Shown here: positions 26,981 through 35,351 of the stretch, piece after piece | How positions within the stretch are numbered: the stretch's first letter is position 1 | How the letters are laid out: the number at the start of each line of letters is the position of its first letter | Assembly (NCBI RefSeq): GCF_013410955.1 | Contig: NZ_JACCCG010000005.1 | Location: forward strand, 310,001-374,000 | Length of the DNA: 64,000 bases | Reading direction: 5' to 3' | Origin: Microbacterium sp. AK009 | GTDB taxonomy: Bacteria > Actinomycetota > Actinomycetes > Actinomycetales > Microbacteriaceae | Notes under the pieces: generated by a model | Told to the model about the DNA's origin: nothing | Database searches by the model: none | The model's input: the letters and a program-made list of their open reading frames with translations, nothing else | Program-made: the position numbers and the translations under genes

Positions 26981-27019
26981 CACGCAGCGGGTGCGGGCGG
27001 ATGCCGCGCGGAGCGCGAC

Positions 27020-28051
27020 TCAGCTCAGGCCGCTGTAGGCGTGCAGGCCCTTGAAGAACATGTTCACGATGGTGAAGTTGAACAGCACCGCGGCGAAGCC
27101 GATGATCGACAGCCACGCCGACCGCGAGCCGCGCCAGCCGCGCGTCGCCCGCGCGTGGATGTACCCGGCGTAGAGCACCCAGATGACGAACGTCCAGACT
27201 TCCTTGGTGTCGAAGCCCCAGTAGCGACCCCACGCGTCGTTGGCCCAGATCGCGCCGGCGATGAGCGTGAACGTCCAGAACATGAAGCCGATGATCGTGA
27301 AGCGGTAGGCGAGCGACTCCAGCGCCTCCGACCGCGGCAGGGTGCGCAGGAACCCCGGGCCCTTGGCCTTCGTTTCGCGACGCGACTGCATGAGCTGCAG
27401 GATCGACAGACCGAACGCCAGCGCGAACAGCGCCGTCGCGAGCGACGCGACGAAGACGTGGATGACCAGCCACACGCTCTTGAGGGGGTCCATCAGCGGC
27501 ACGATCTCGACGTAGAACGCCAGGGTCGCGCCGCCCAGGAGCAGCACGGTGAGCCCGGTGATGAGCGAGCCCAGGAAGCGCAGATCGGACCGCACGAGTG
27601 CAGCGAGGTAGACCGCGATGATGAGGAGCGTGCCCGTCAGGGCGAACTCGTACATGTTCGACCACGGCACCCGCTCGGCGGCGATGCCGCGCGTCACGGT
27701 GGCACCGAGGTGGAAGAGGAACCCCAGCACAGTGAGAACCGTGCCGAGTCGCGCCCACACCAGGCGAGGCTTCTTCGCACCCTCGGCCTGCGTCCACGAC
27801 AGCGAATCGGAACCGGATGCCGCGGGACCGGCGCTCCGCGCCCGGGTCGTCGATCCGACGGCCGCGGCCCCGACGAGCTCGCGCGACTCGGTGCGGACGG
27901 TGCCGCTCGCGGCATCCTTCTCCTCGATCGCCGACGCTGAACGGCGGGCGAGGTCGATCGCGTAGGCGACGAAGGCGAGGGCGTAGATCGCGATGGCGGT
28001 CCAGACCAGCAGAACCGAGACCGAGTCGAGTGTCAGGGCGGCGTCGGGCAT
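27020..28051 (-). CDS. ccsB: cytochrome c biogenesis protein ResC/CcsB
   Basis: A 343-residue multi-span protein of the CcsA/ResC/CcsB family, half of the System II haem exporter and cytochrome c synthase. The haem-handling signature WGRYWGFDTKEVWTF is intact, and histidine-bearing loops (VIHVFVASLATALFAL; HARATRGWRG) sit in the expected places. About eight spans are seen, with an internal hydrophilic segment after the first. ATG start with TAGACT seven nt upstream (28059-28064), so it can be transcribed separately from resB, 192 bp upstream. Its partner is the ResB protein. Confidence 0.93.
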   Translation of the reverse strand: MPDAALTLDSVSVLLVWTAIAIYALAFVAYAIDLARRSASAIEEKDAASGTVRTESRELVGAAAVGSTTRARSAGPAASGSDSLSWTQAEGAKKPRLVWARLGTVLTVLGFLFHLGATVTRGIAAERVPWSNMYEFALTGTLLIIAVYLAALVRSDLRFLGSLITGLTVLLLGGATLAFYVEIVPLMDPLKSVWLVIHVFVASLATALFALAFGLSILQLMQSRRETKAKGPGFLRTLPRSEALESLAYRFTIIGFMFWTFTLIAGAIWANDAWGRYWGFDTKEVWTFVIWVLYAGYIHARATRGWRGSRSAWLSIIGFAAVLFNFTIVNMFFKGLHAYSGLS

Positions 28052-28058
28052 GGATCCC

Positions 28059-28064
28059 AGTCTA
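28059..28064 (-). promoter_or_regulatory. -10 box, leaderless promoter of resC
   Basis: TAGACT on the minus strand, seven nt before the ATG at 28051, inside the resB-resC gap. Confidence 0.45.
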
Positions 28065-28140
28065 CGCGCGGGCTTCGACGCCGAGCCGGCGTTGGTTCGC
28101 CGTCGTGAGATCCCGTCGCCCCTTTACGCCGGTCTCGTCT

Positions 28141-28214
28141 CGCCGAGAAACCACTCCCCCCGGCGAAACACCATCGCGCGAGTCAGGTCTCGGCGCAGAT
28201 GTGGTCTCTCGACG
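28141..28214. repeat. inverted repeat in the resB-resC gap, 14-bp arms
   Basis: CGCCGAGAAACCAC (28141-28154) and GTGGTCTCTCGACG (28201-28214) pair with two mismatches. It could attenuate read-through from resB into resC. Confidence 0.55.
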
Positions 28215-28243
28215 GAGGAGGCCACGAAACCGGATGCCGCGGG

Positions 28244-29968
28244 CTAGACCCGCTCGCGAAGCACGCCGGCCACGGCGTCGCCGTGACGCTGCGAGAACTG
28301 GTCGACCGCCCCTGCCAGGCCCGGGTCCTCGCCGCGCGCGAGCCCCGCGTATTCGAGCGAGACGGCTCCCTCGCCGTCGCCGTCTCCGGCGACCGGGGTG
28401 GCCCGCACCCACATGCGGCGACGCGGGACGAAGAGGCCCGCGAGCAGCCCCACCATGGCGAGAACCGAGAACGCCAGCACCCACGGCGCGCCCACATCGC
28501 GGTGCACCGACAGCGACACGTAGCGCTTGACGGACTCGTCGTACCCCTGCGCTCCCTCGGTCGCCTCGTCTTCGAAGGTGATCGTCCCGCGTCCGCCGGG
28601 CAGGTCGGCGGTGTCGCCGGGGGCGAGCTGGATCGAGTCGACGCCGGTGTCGCCACCGGTCAACCGGTCCATGTCGCCGGTGTCGAGCGCGTATACCGAA
28701 CGAGGAATACCGCCGTCGATCCCCAGGTCGCCCTCGTAGACGTCGAGCGAGACGACGGGGTTGATGAGCGCCGGGTAAGCCGAGGTGAATGCCCCGGTGT
28801 CCAACGGAGCCTCGGTCGGGTAGAAGAACCCGACGAGGCCGAGCTGCTCCGACAGTCCGTCGGGGATCTTCACCACGCCGAGCGAGGTCATGTTCGTGTC
28901 CTGCGGCAGGAACGGCACCGCCTCGGAGAACACCACCTCGCCCGCGGGATCGCGGACGGTGAGGGTCGGGGCGTACCCGTTTCCCATCAGGTAGATGCGG
29001 TCTCCGGCGAGCTCCAGCGGCGCGTTGACGCGCACCACGCCCTCCTGCGGCTCCTCCCCGGCGAGCTGCGTGGTGAGGTTTGCGGCGAAGTCGCCCGCCT
29101 GCCCCGCGCCGTTGGAGCCGACCGGCTGGTAGGTCACCTCGAAGTCCTCGAGGGTCATCGAGTAGGGCACGAGCTGCTCTTCGTCGACGAACCGGCCGGG
29201 GTTGAACGAGGAGTAATCGAGCAGAGAGTTGACCCAGGTGCGCCCCTCGATGATCACGCTCTGCCCGGTGTAGGTGAAGCCGCCGCCGATGCCGACCGCG
29301 AGCAGCACGCCGACGAGCGCGCCGTGGAACAGCAGGTTGCCGGTCTCGCGCATGTAGCCGCGCTCGGCCGACACCGACAGCCCGTCGTCGTATCGCTCAA
29401 CGCGGTAGCCGGCGCGACGCAGCTGATCGTGGGCGAGGTCGATCGCGAGGCGCGCGTCATCCGTAGCATCCTCCGACGGCACCGGCACGACCCGCGTGCG
29501 GTGGTCCTCCAGCCTCGCCAACCGCGCAGGTGTGCGGGGCGGACGGGCGCGCAGGGCCTTCCAGTGGTGCTTGGTGCGCGGGATCACGCAGCCGATCAGC
29601 GAGATGAACAGCAGGATGTAGATCGCCGAGAACCAGGGCGAGCTGTAGACGTCGAACAGGCTCAGGTTGTCCAGCACCGGCGCCAGGTCGGGGTTGTCGG
29701 TGAACCACTGCGTGACACCGTTCGGGTCGGCGCCGCGCTGCGGGAAGATCGAGCCCGGCACGGCGGCGATGGCGAGAAGCAGCAAGAGCACGAGCGCCGT
29801 GCGCATCGACGTCAGCTGCCGCCACGCCCAGCGCAGCCAGCCGACGATCCCGAGGGCGGGTTGGTCGGGTGCGGATGCGCCGGAGTCGGCGTGGTCCGCA
29901 GGCCGCAGCGGATCCGCGGCGACACCGCCACCGACAGCGGCGCCGGCGTCAGAGCGGGAGCGGGACAC
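28244..29968 (-). CDS. resB: cytochrome c biogenesis protein ResB
   Basis: A 574-residue System II cytochrome c synthase subunit. Three early spans (ALVLLLLLAIAAVPGSIFP, then FSAIYILLFISLIGCVIPR and LLFHGALVGVLLAVGIG) are followed by a large periplasmic domain of about 300 residues and a final span (WVLAFSVLAMVGLLAGLFVPRR), as in the family. Histidines likely relay haem with ResC, but their exact assignment is inference. The start at 29968 overlaps the ccdA stop by 20 bp. Confidence 0.92.
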   Translation of the reverse strand: MSRSRSDAGAAVGGGVAADPLRPADHADSGASAPDQPALGIVGWLRWAWRQLTSMRTALVLLLLLAIAAVPGSIFPQRGADPNGVTQWFTDNPDLAPVLDNLSLFDVYSSPWFSAIYILLFISLIGCVIPRTKHHWKALRARPPRTPARLARLEDHRTRVVPVPSEDATDDARLAIDLAHDQLRRAGYRVERYDDGLSVSAERGYMRETGNLLFHGALVGVLLAVGIGGGFTYTGQSVIIEGRTWVNSLLDYSSFNPGRFVDEEQLVPYSMTLEDFEVTYQPVGSNGAGQAGDFAANLTTQLAGEEPQEGVVRVNAPLELAGDRIYLMGNGYAPTLTVRDPAGEVVFSEAVPFLPQDTNMTSLGVVKIPDGLSEQLGLVGFFYPTEAPLDTGAFTSAYPALINPVVSLDVYEGDLGIDGGIPRSVYALDTGDMDRLTGGDTGVDSIQLAPGDTADLPGGRGTITFEDEATEGAQGYDESVKRYVSLSVHRDVGAPWVLAFSVLAMVGLLAGLFVPRRRMWVRATPVAGDGDGEGAVSLEYAGLARGEDPGLAGAVDQFSQRHGDAVAGVLRERV

Positions 29969-30830
29969 TGAGGAACACCCCCTGCAGCTGCGCCATGATG
30001 GCGGTCCAGACGCCGGTCACCATCAGCAGGCCGAGGATTACCAGCAGGGCGCCCCCGACGAGGTTGACGGTGCGGATGTGGCGGCGAAGGAACGCCACCG
30101 ATCGCGTCGCCCAGCCGAAGCCGAGGGCGAGCAGGATGAACGGGATGCCGAGGCCGAGCGAATATGCCAGTCCGAGCATGCCCGCCCGTACCGGGTCGCC
30201 GAAGTTCCACGACATCGCGAGGATGGCGCTGAGCGTCGGGCCGATGCAGGGCGCCCAGCCCACGCCGAGCGCGAGACCGAGCAGGGGTGCTCCGACGAGG
30301 CCCAGGCTGCTGCGGATCTGCGGCCGCGCGATTCTCTGCGCGAACCCGAAGACCCCGATGAACACCAGGCCGAGGAGGATGACCACGACACCGAGCACCC
30401 GCGTGATGAGGTCGGTGTACTCGACGAAGAAGCGCCCGAGCGTGCCGCCGAAGATGTTGATGGCCATGAACACGACGGTGAAACCGGCGATGAAGAGCAG
30501 GGTGCCGAGCACGAGGCGTCCCCGGGCAGGACGCGCACCCGCGGCATCCTCGTCACCGACCGCTCCGCCCGCGTCCGCGCGCGGGGAATCGGTTGAGAGG
30601 AGGACGCCCGAGGCCGAATCGTCCGCGTCCGGGCCGATCGTCCGCGCGCCGGCCGGCGCGGAAGCGCGCACCGCCGCTGGTCGCGGGGCCACCGCACCGC
30701 CGATGAACCCGAGGTAGCCCGGCACGAGCGGCAGCACGCACGGCGAGAGGAACGACACCAGCCCCGCCGCCACCGCGATCGGCAGCGCGAGCCAGAGGGC
30801 GCCGTCGGCGACCAGCGCGGAGATGTTCAC
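29949..30830 (-). CDS. ccdA: cytochrome c biogenesis protein CcdA
   Basis: A 293-residue thiol-disulfide transporter of the DsbD/CcdA family that carries reducing equivalents across the membrane for cytochrome c maturation. The two cysteine motifs FLSPCVLPLVPGYLGFIGG and GWAPCIGPTLSAIL are intact, with six or seven spans. A linker of about 80 polar residues lies between spans 1 and 2, which is long for the family. The start at GTG 30830 overlaps the upstream lipoprotein gene by four bases; the longer open frame would run inside it. Confidence 0.93.
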   Translation of the reverse strand: MNISALVADGALWLALPIAVAAGLVSFLSPCVLPLVPGYLGFIGGAVAPRPAAVRASAPAGARTIGPDADDSASGVLLSTDSPRADAGGAVGDEDAAGARPARGRLVLGTLLFIAGFTVVFMAINIFGGTLGRFFVEYTDLITRVLGVVVILLGLVFIGVFGFAQRIARPQIRSSLGLVGAPLLGLALGVGWAPCIGPTLSAILAMSWNFGDPVRAGMLGLAYSLGLGIPFILLALGFGWATRSVAFLRRHIRTVNLVGGALLVILGLLMVTGVWTAIMAQLQGVFLSVPLPL

Positions 30831-31435
30831 GACGGGTCCGCCAGTTCGCCCACGATGGTGTCGAGCACCGACGCGTCTTCGAGCTGGCCGATGATCCGCG
30901 CTGCGACCCGCCCTTCGCGGTCGAGCACGAGAGTGGTGGGCGTGGCGTTCAGCGGCGTCCGCTCGGCGAAGGCGAGCTTGATCGAGCCGTCCTCGACGGC
31001 GAGCGCGCTGGGGTAGGTGACCCCGTAGGTCTCGGCGAAGGCGAGCGACGCCTGGGCCGAGTCGTAGGTGTTCACCCCGAGGAACGACACGCCCGCGTCG
31101 GCGTACTCCTGGTTGACCTCCTCGAGGAACGGCGCCTCGACGCGGCACGGCGCGCACGCGGCGTACCAGAAGTTCACCACCAGCACCTCACCGGCGTAGT
31201 CGGCCTCGGTCACCGTCGAACCGTCGTCGAGGACGCCCGAGAAGGCCACCGGCTCCCCGCGATCGGCCTCGGGGATCTCCACGACCCGGAAGTCGCCGGC
31301 GATGAACCCGGTGTTCGCGCCCTCCCGATACTGCTCGGCGAGCGGATCGCTCGTGCAGGCGGCCAGCCCGCCGACGAGCACGAGGGCGAGAAGAGCGGAT
31401 GCCGCGGCCCGGCCGCGACGCATGAGGGAGGTCAT
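30827..31435 (-). CDS. TlpA/ResA-like thioredoxin-fold lipoprotein
   Basis: A 202-residue protein with a lipoprotein signal peptide: basic start MTSLMRRGR, hydrophobic core and lipobox LVGGLAAC with the cysteine at about residue 27. The thioredoxin fold follows, with active site CAPC in the segment VLVVNFWYAACAPCRVEAP. It should reduce apocytochrome c haem-binding cysteines on the outer face with electrons from CcdA. The start at ATG 31435 was chosen because it overlaps the phosphatase stop (ATGA) and gives a proper signal peptide. Confidence 0.9.
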   Translation of the reverse strand: MTSLMRRGRAAASALLALVLVGGLAACTSDPLAEQYREGANTGFIAGDFRVVEIPEADRGEPVAFSGVLDDGSTVTEADYAGEVLVVNFWYAACAPCRVEAPFLEEVNQEYADAGVSFLGVNTYDSAQASLAFAETYGVTYPSALAVEDGSIKLAFAERTPLNATPTTLVLDREGRVAARIIGQLEDASVLDTIVGELADPS

Positions 31436-32061
31436 ACGGCCCCCTCGTCGCGCGCGCCGGCCAGACTCGCCGGTTCGACGTAGCCGACCTCGGTCCACTT
31501 GTTCTTCACCATCTCGAAGCTCGTCACACTCGACAGGGCGCAGCGGCGCTCGCGAGGATCGTGGCGGGACGGGAGGCCGGCCGCGGCGAGGTGGGTGACC
31601 CAGATCGGCAGCTGATGCGAGACGATGACCACGTCGCCGCCGTCCACCGCCTCCCACGCCTCGGTCATCGCCGCGTTCATCCGCGCGATCACCTCGTTGT
31701 AGGGCTCACCCCAGCTGGGCAGGGCGGGGCGGCGCAGGTGCCGCCAGTTCCACGGGTTCAGCAGGGCTCGAAACATCCGCTTCCCCTCGAACACGTTCGT
31801 CGGCTCGATCACGCGCTCGTCGACGATGGGCTCGAGACCGAACGCCTCGGTAAAGGGCTCGGCCGACTCGCGGGTGCGCTGGAGCGGAGAGCACACCAGG
31901 CGACTCACCCCGCGCCCGGTCTCGCGGACGTATGCAGCCGCCTCCTGCGTCATCCGTCGCCCCTCGGCGCTCAACCCGTAGCCGGGGAGGCGGCCGTAGA
32001 GCACGCGACGGGGGTTGTCGACCTCCCCGTGACGCACGAGATGGAGGCGATCGGCGGGCAC
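31432..32061 (-). CDS. histidine phosphatase (phosphoglycerate mutase-like)
   Basis: A 209-residue branch 1 histidine phosphatase. The phosphohistidine motif RLHLVRHGEVDNP is at the N-terminus, with the second arginine in LVCSPLQRTRESAEPF and the distal histidine in VIVSHQLPIWVTHL. True dPGM is usually larger; this is the smaller phosphatase type. The substrate is unknown. It heads the TlpA-CcdA-ResB-ResC run exactly as its counterpart does in mycobacteria. GTG start with TAGACT six nt upstream (32068-32073). Confidence 0.87.
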   Translation of the reverse strand: MPADRLHLVRHGEVDNPRRVLYGRLPGYGLSAEGRRMTQEAAAYVRETGRGVSRLVCSPLQRTRESAEPFTEAFGLEPIVDERVIEPTNVFEGKRMFRALLNPWNWRHLRRPALPSWGEPYNEVIARMNAAMTEAWEAVDGGDVVIVSHQLPIWVTHLAAAGLPSRHDPRERRCALSSVTSFEMVKNKWTEVGYVEPASLAGARDEGAV

Positions 32062-32067
32062 ATGCCC

Positions 32068-32073
32068 AGTCTA
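32068..32073 (-). promoter_or_regulatory. -10 box, leaderless promoter of the cytochrome c maturation operon
   Basis: TAGACT on the minus strand, six nt before the GTG at 32061. Confidence 0.5.
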
Positions 32074-32144
32074 AAGGCGCCGCTTCTGGGGAGATTCTGA
32101 ACCATGCTCGGCGTCGAGAGATCGGCTCAGCGACGCCCTCGGAC

Positions 32145-32795
32145 TCAGCCCTCGGCCTGTCGTTCGTGCCTCAGCGACCTCACACGCGACACCACGAACC
32201 ACACCACCGCGATCACCACCGCGGCGATGACGAGATACTGCAGGATCTCGGCGTACTGCTCCACGACGGGCCATGCCTCGCCGAGGAAGAAGCCCGAGAG
32301 CACGAAGATCGTGTTCCAGATAAGACTGCCGCTGGCGGTGAGCAGACCGAACTTCCACAGCGGCATGCGGGTGATGCCCGCGGGGATGGAGATGAAGCTC
32401 CGGAAGAGCGGGACCATCCGTCCAAAGAACACGGCCTTCCCGCCGTGACGGTGGAACCACGCCACCGTCTTATCGATGTCTTCGCCCTTCATCAGGGGGA
32501 TCCGATCGGCGAGCCGCCGCAGCCGGTCGACGCCCAGCCACGCACCGAGGCCGTAGAGCACGAACGCACCGACGATCGACCCGAGCGTGGTCCAGATGAG
32601 CGCCTCGGCGAGCGTGAACGACCCTCTGCTGGCGGTCAGTCCCGCCAGCGGCAGGATGACCTCACTGGGGAGGGGCGGGAACAGGTTCTCCAGCGCGATG
32701 CCGATGCCGGCCCCGACCGGGCCGATCACCTCCATGAGCGAAACGGTCCAGTCGATGAGTGCACCCAGCCATGAACCGTCGCTTTCCGAAGCCAT
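32145..32795 (-). CDS. DedA family membrane protein
   Basis: A 216-residue DedA/SNARE-associated (VTT domain) protein, a probable lipid scramblase or proton-dependent flippase. IALENLFPPLPSEVILPLAG near the N-terminus and the family motif FFGRMVPLFRSFISIPAGITRM are diagnostic, with about five spans. The start at ATG 32795 was chosen because TACCCT lies six nt upstream, and the longer open frame lacks a resemblance to the family. Followed by a 118-bp gap and aspS in the opposite direction. Confidence 0.9.
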   Translation of the reverse strand: MASESDGSWLGALIDWTVSLMEVIGPVGAGIGIALENLFPPLPSEVILPLAGLTASRGSFTLAEALIWTTLGSIVGAFVLYGLGAWLGVDRLRRLADRIPLMKGEDIDKTVAWFHRHGGKAVFFGRMVPLFRSFISIPAGITRMPLWKFGLLTASGSLIWNTIFVLSGFFLGEAWPVVEQYAEILQYLVIAAVVIAVVWFVVSRVRSLRHERQAEG

Positions 32796-32801
32796 CCGTC
32801 C

Positions 32802-32807
32802 AGGGTA
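32802..32807 (-). promoter_or_regulatory. -10 box, leaderless promoter of the DedA gene
   Basis: TACCCT on the minus strand, six nt before the ATG at 32795. Confidence 0.4.
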
Positions 32808-32899
32808 GGCGGTCGAGATCACCGGCACCTGTGCGTCAGCCGCCGGGTCTTCTCCGGGATACCCCCCACCCCTGGCCGGGGGCGCCGAGACCCGCCGAC

Positions 32900-32905
32900 T
32901 AGACT
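32900..32905 (+). promoter_or_regulatory. -10 box of aspS
   Basis: TAGACT, eight nt before the GTG at 32914. Confidence 0.45.
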
Positions 32906-32913
32906 CGACCCTC

Positions 32914-34254
32914 GTGAGCGAACGTGTGCTGGTGGAAGAACTGCAGGGTCGTGCCGACGGGGCGGTCACCGTCTCGGGATGGGTCGAAACCGTCCGGGAC
33001 CAGAAGAAGGTGCAGTTCGTCATTCTGCGCGACGAGACCGGAGCGGTGCAGCTGGTCAATCCCGCCACACGGCCGACGGAGGAACCGTCGGATCAGGATG
33101 CCGCGGCGCTGGCCCTCACGGAGACGATCTCCGGCCTCGCGACGGGAACCTTCCTCACCGTGCACGGCGAGCTCAAGCACGACGAGCGCGTCAAGCTCGG
33201 CGGGGTCGAGGTGAAGATCGGATCGCTCGAGATTGCCGCCGCCGCGCTGCCTGAGACCCCCATCGCCGCCGACAGCGGCATGGACAAGCGCATGGACTGG
33301 CGCTTCCTCGACCTCCGTCAGCGCCGCAACAACCTCATCTTCCGCGTGCAGACGACGCTCGAGCACGCGATGCGGTCGTACTGGGTGGAGCGCGACTACA
33401 TCGAGATCCACTCCCCCAAGCTCATGGCCAGCCCGTCGGAGTCGCGCGCCGAGCTCTTCCAGCTCGAGTACTTCGGCGACCAGACCGCGTACCTCGCGCA
33501 GAGCCCGCAGCACTTCAAGCAGATGGCGCAGGCCGCCGGCTTCGGCAAGGTCTTCGAGATCGCCGACGCGTTCCGCGCCGACCCGTCGTTCACCAGCCGC
33601 CACGCGACCGAGTTCACCTCGATCGACGCTGAGATCAGCTGGATCGACTCGCACGAAGACGTCGCCGCGATGCAGGAGGAGCTCCTGGCCACCGCGTTCG
33701 CCGCGGTCAAGGAGAATCACGGCGACGAGATCCGCGAGCTGTTCGGCATCGAGGTCGAGGTGCCCGCGGTGCCCTTCCCCCGCATCCCGCTCGCCGAGGC
33801 GCGCGAGATCGTCGCCGCCCGCGGCTACGAGATCCCCCGCGCCGACGGCGACCTCGACCCCGAGGGTGAGCGCCAGCTGTCGGCGCATGTGAAGGAGACC
33901 TTCGGGCACGACTTCGTGTTCGTCACCGACTACCACGCCGAGATCCGGCCGTTCTACCACATGCGCAACGAGGAGACCGGGCTCACCAAGAGCTACGACC
34001 TGCTCTTCCGCGGCACCGAGATCACGACGGGCGCACAGCGCGAGCACCGGGTCGAGGTGCTCGAGAAGCAGGCGGCGGAGAAGGGCCTCGAGCTTGAGGG
34101 CCTCGAGCACTACCTCGACTTCTTCCGGTACGGCGTGCCCCCGCACGGCGGCTTCGGCATGGGCCTCGCGCGGGTGCTGATGCTGCTGCTCGGCGAGTCG
34201 TCGATCCGCGAGGTGACGTTCCTGTTCCGGGGTCCGACGCGCCTCGCGCCGTAG
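32914..34254 (+). CDS. aspS: aspartate-tRNA ligase, archaeal/eukaryal type
   Basis: A 446-residue class II synthetase charging tRNA with aspartate. N-terminal OB-fold (VTVSGWVETVRDQKKVQFVI), motif 1 region WVERDYIEIHSPKL, motif 2 FRADPSFTSRHATEFT, and motif 3 GGFGMGLARVLMLLLG are present. The protein lacks the roughly 110-residue GAD insertion of the bacterial AspRS (usual length near 590) and so is of the archaeal/eukaryal class, sometimes non-discriminating (also making Asp-tRNA-Asn). A second, bacterial-type copy cannot be excluded from this window. GTG start. Confidence 0.92.
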   Translation: MSERVLVEELQGRADGAVTVSGWVETVRDQKKVQFVILRDETGAVQLVNPATRPTEEPSDQDAAALALTETISGLATGTFLTVHGELKHDERVKLGGVEVKIGSLEIAAAALPETPIAADSGMDKRMDWRFLDLRQRRNNLIFRVQTTLEHAMRSYWVERDYIEIHSPKLMASPSESRAELFQLEYFGDQTAYLAQSPQHFKQMAQAAGFGKVFEIADAFRADPSFTSRHATEFTSIDAEISWIDSHEDVAAMQEELLATAFAAVKENHGDEIRELFGIEVEVPAVPFPRIPLAEAREIVAARGYEIPRADGDLDPEGERQLSAHVKETFGHDFVFVTDYHAEIRPFYHMRNEETGLTKSYDLLFRGTEITTGAQREHRVEVLEKQAAEKGLELEGLEHYLDFFRYGVPPHGGFGMGLARVLMLLLGESSIREVTFLFRGPTRLAP

Positions 34255-34264
34255 TCCCTGAGCG

Positions 34265-34522
34265 TCAGGACTGTCTGGCTTCGCGAAGCGCCGTGCCCAG
34301 GCGATCGGCCGATACGCGCCAGTAGGTGTGAAGACGTCCGTCGATGAGCACGACGGGGATCTTCTCCCACCATTCGGCGTGCAGCGCAGGGTCGTCGACG
34401 ATGGAGCGGTGCTCGACCGTGACCTCATCCTCGGGGAAGTCGGCGACCACGGCCTCGACGACGCCCTGCGCGACATCGCACAGGTGGCAGTCGGGCTTTC
34501 CGATGACGGTGAGAGTGGTCAC
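34265..34522 (-). CDS. glutaredoxin-like/DUF836 thioredoxin-fold protein
   Basis: An 85-residue small thioredoxin-fold protein. The redox site CHLC lies in the beta-alpha segment VIGKPDCHLCDVAQGVV, and IPVVLIDGRLHTYWRV supplies the cis-proline region. It is likely a cytoplasmic thiol reductant, partner unknown. I chose GTG 34522 because TAAAAT lies seven nt before it; an ATG at 34531 is open in frame but would overlap the -10 box itself. Its convergent neighbour is aspS, 10 bp away. Mycobacteria keep a similar gene in this part of the chromosome. Confidence 0.82.
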   Translation of the reverse strand: MTTLTVIGKPDCHLCDVAQGVVEAVVADFPEDEVTVEHRSIVDDPALHAEWWEKIPVVLIDGRLHTYWRVSADRLGTALREARQS

Positions 34523-34529
34523 ACCCGCC

Positions 34530-34535
34530 ATTTTA
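34530..34535 (-). promoter_or_regulatory. -10 box of the glutaredoxin-like gene
   Basis: TAAAAT on the minus strand, seven nt before GTG 34522 and overlapping the alternative ATG at 34531. It argues for the shorter protein. Confidence 0.45.
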
Positions 34536-34597
34536 CGCGGCGCACGATGGTCGGGGTCGGTGTGCGGTCGGCCCCTCCTTCGCCGATGCGCCCGGCG

Positions 34598-34891
34598 TCA
34601 GCGCTCGATCGGGAAGCCCGCCTCGGCCCACGCGCTCGTGCCGCCTTCGACATTGGTGGCGTCGTAGCCGCGCGCCTCGAGTGCCTCGACCACACGGGCC
34701 GAGCGCCCGCCCACGGCGCAGACGACGCGGAACGGCCCCTCGGGCAGCTCGTCGATCCGCTCACCGAGCGTCGACATCGGCAGGTTGATCGCACCGGGCA
34801 CGCGCCCCTCGGCGAACTCATGCTCCTCGCGGACGTCCACGAGGGGGAGATCCGGGTTCTGCTGCAGTTCCTGAACGGTGATCGTCTTCAT
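34598..34891 (-). CDS. rhodanese-like domain protein
   Basis: A single-domain, 97-residue rhodanese. PLVDVREEHEFAEGRVPGAINLP is the classical substrate-side motif, and the active-site loop is VVCAVGGRSARVVEAL, whose cysteine is in place, then GYDATNVEGGTSAWAEAG. It can act as a sulfur carrier or sulfurtransferase in the cytoplasm. The start at ATG 34891 has a GGAGGA ribosome site just upstream. The bS22 gene lies 86 bp upstream on the same strand. Confidence 0.9.
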   Translation of the reverse strand: MKTITVQELQQNPDLPLVDVREEHEFAEGRVPGAINLPMSTLGERIDELPEGPFRVVCAVGGRSARVVEALEARGYDATNVEGGTSAWAEAGFPIER

Positions 34892-34977
34892 GATTCCTCC
34901 GAACGTCGGGCACCGGGCGACCGCGCCACGAACACGAAGCGCCCGTCCATCGGACAGGCGCTCGGTGTCGGTGCCGC

Positions 34978-35076
34978 TTACTTCTTGTTGCGGCGCTGGT
35001 GGCGAGTCTTGCGAAGCAGCTTGCGGTGCTTCTTCTTCGCCATGCGCTTGCGGCGCTTCTTGATGACTGAACCCAC
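34978..35076 (-). CDS. bS22-type (mS38/AURKAIP1-like) mini ribosomal protein
   Basis: A 32-residue, extremely basic protein of the actinobacterial bS22/mS38 family, a late-found subunit of the small ribosomal subunit in mycobacteria. It starts MGSVIKKRRKRMAKKKHRK and ends with RRNKK; 20 of 32 residues are K, R or H. GTG start with GAGG about eight nt upstream, TAA stop at 34978. It sits next to the excisionase-like HTH gene, the same pair as Rv0500A/Rv0500B of M. tuberculosis as I recall it. High confidence in identity despite the short length. Confidence 0.9.
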   Translation of the reverse strand: MGSVIKKRRKRMAKKKHRKLLRKTRHQRRNKK

Positions 35077-35159
35077 GGAAAACCTCACTATGTCGGGGTC
35101 TGATCGCACGGGCACGCACGATCGGGAACGGGCAAAAGCGGAAAATGCCTCGGGTCAGT

Positions 35160-35351
35160 CTAGCCGACGTCGGCGATGGGCCGTTGCAAGGCTTCGGTGA
35201 CCGCGGATTCGGGCACGCGGTAGCTCCGCCCGAAGCGGACGGCGGGGAGCTCGCCCGCGTGCACGAGGCGGTAGACCGTCATCTTCGACACCCGCATGAG
35301 CTCGGCCACCTCAGCGACGGTGAGGAAGCGGACATCCGGCAAATCAGCCAC
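35160..35351 (-). CDS. excisionase-like (MerR/AlpA-fold) helix-turn-helix protein
   Basis: A 63-residue DNA-binding domain protein: LTVAEVAELMRVSKMTVYRLVHAGELPAVRFGRSYRV. It contains the winged-helix excisionase/BldC-type fold without a ligand domain. It is strongly conserved in actinobacteria beside bS22. It is not evidence for a phage or integron: no integrase is nearby. Confidence 0.88.
   Translation of the reverse strand: MADLPDVRFLTVAEVAELMRVSKMTVYRLVHAGELPAVRFGRSYRVPESAVTEALQRPIADVG

Larger units (their letters stand above)
26316..27019. other. 704-bp convergent intergenic region with palindromes, no gene
   Basis: It separates the stop of the YhgE/Pip gene from the stop of resC on the other strand. 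Open frames here have no family resemblance, no ribosome sites, and arginine- and proline-rich compositions that follow from the base bias. What it does hold is three inverted repeats related to the array near 10 kb, listed separately. It should terminate both converging transcripts. Confidence 0.75.

Noticed and set aside
26473..27054. Open frames in the YhgE-resC gap
   Set aside because: No ribosome sites, low-complexity R/P/A content, several overlapping frames of equal quality, and palindromes in the middle.
35160..35351. Excisionase of a prophage or integrative element
   Set aside because: The gene is a conserved neighbour of bS22 in actinobacteria, with no integrase, attachment sites or phage genes nearby.
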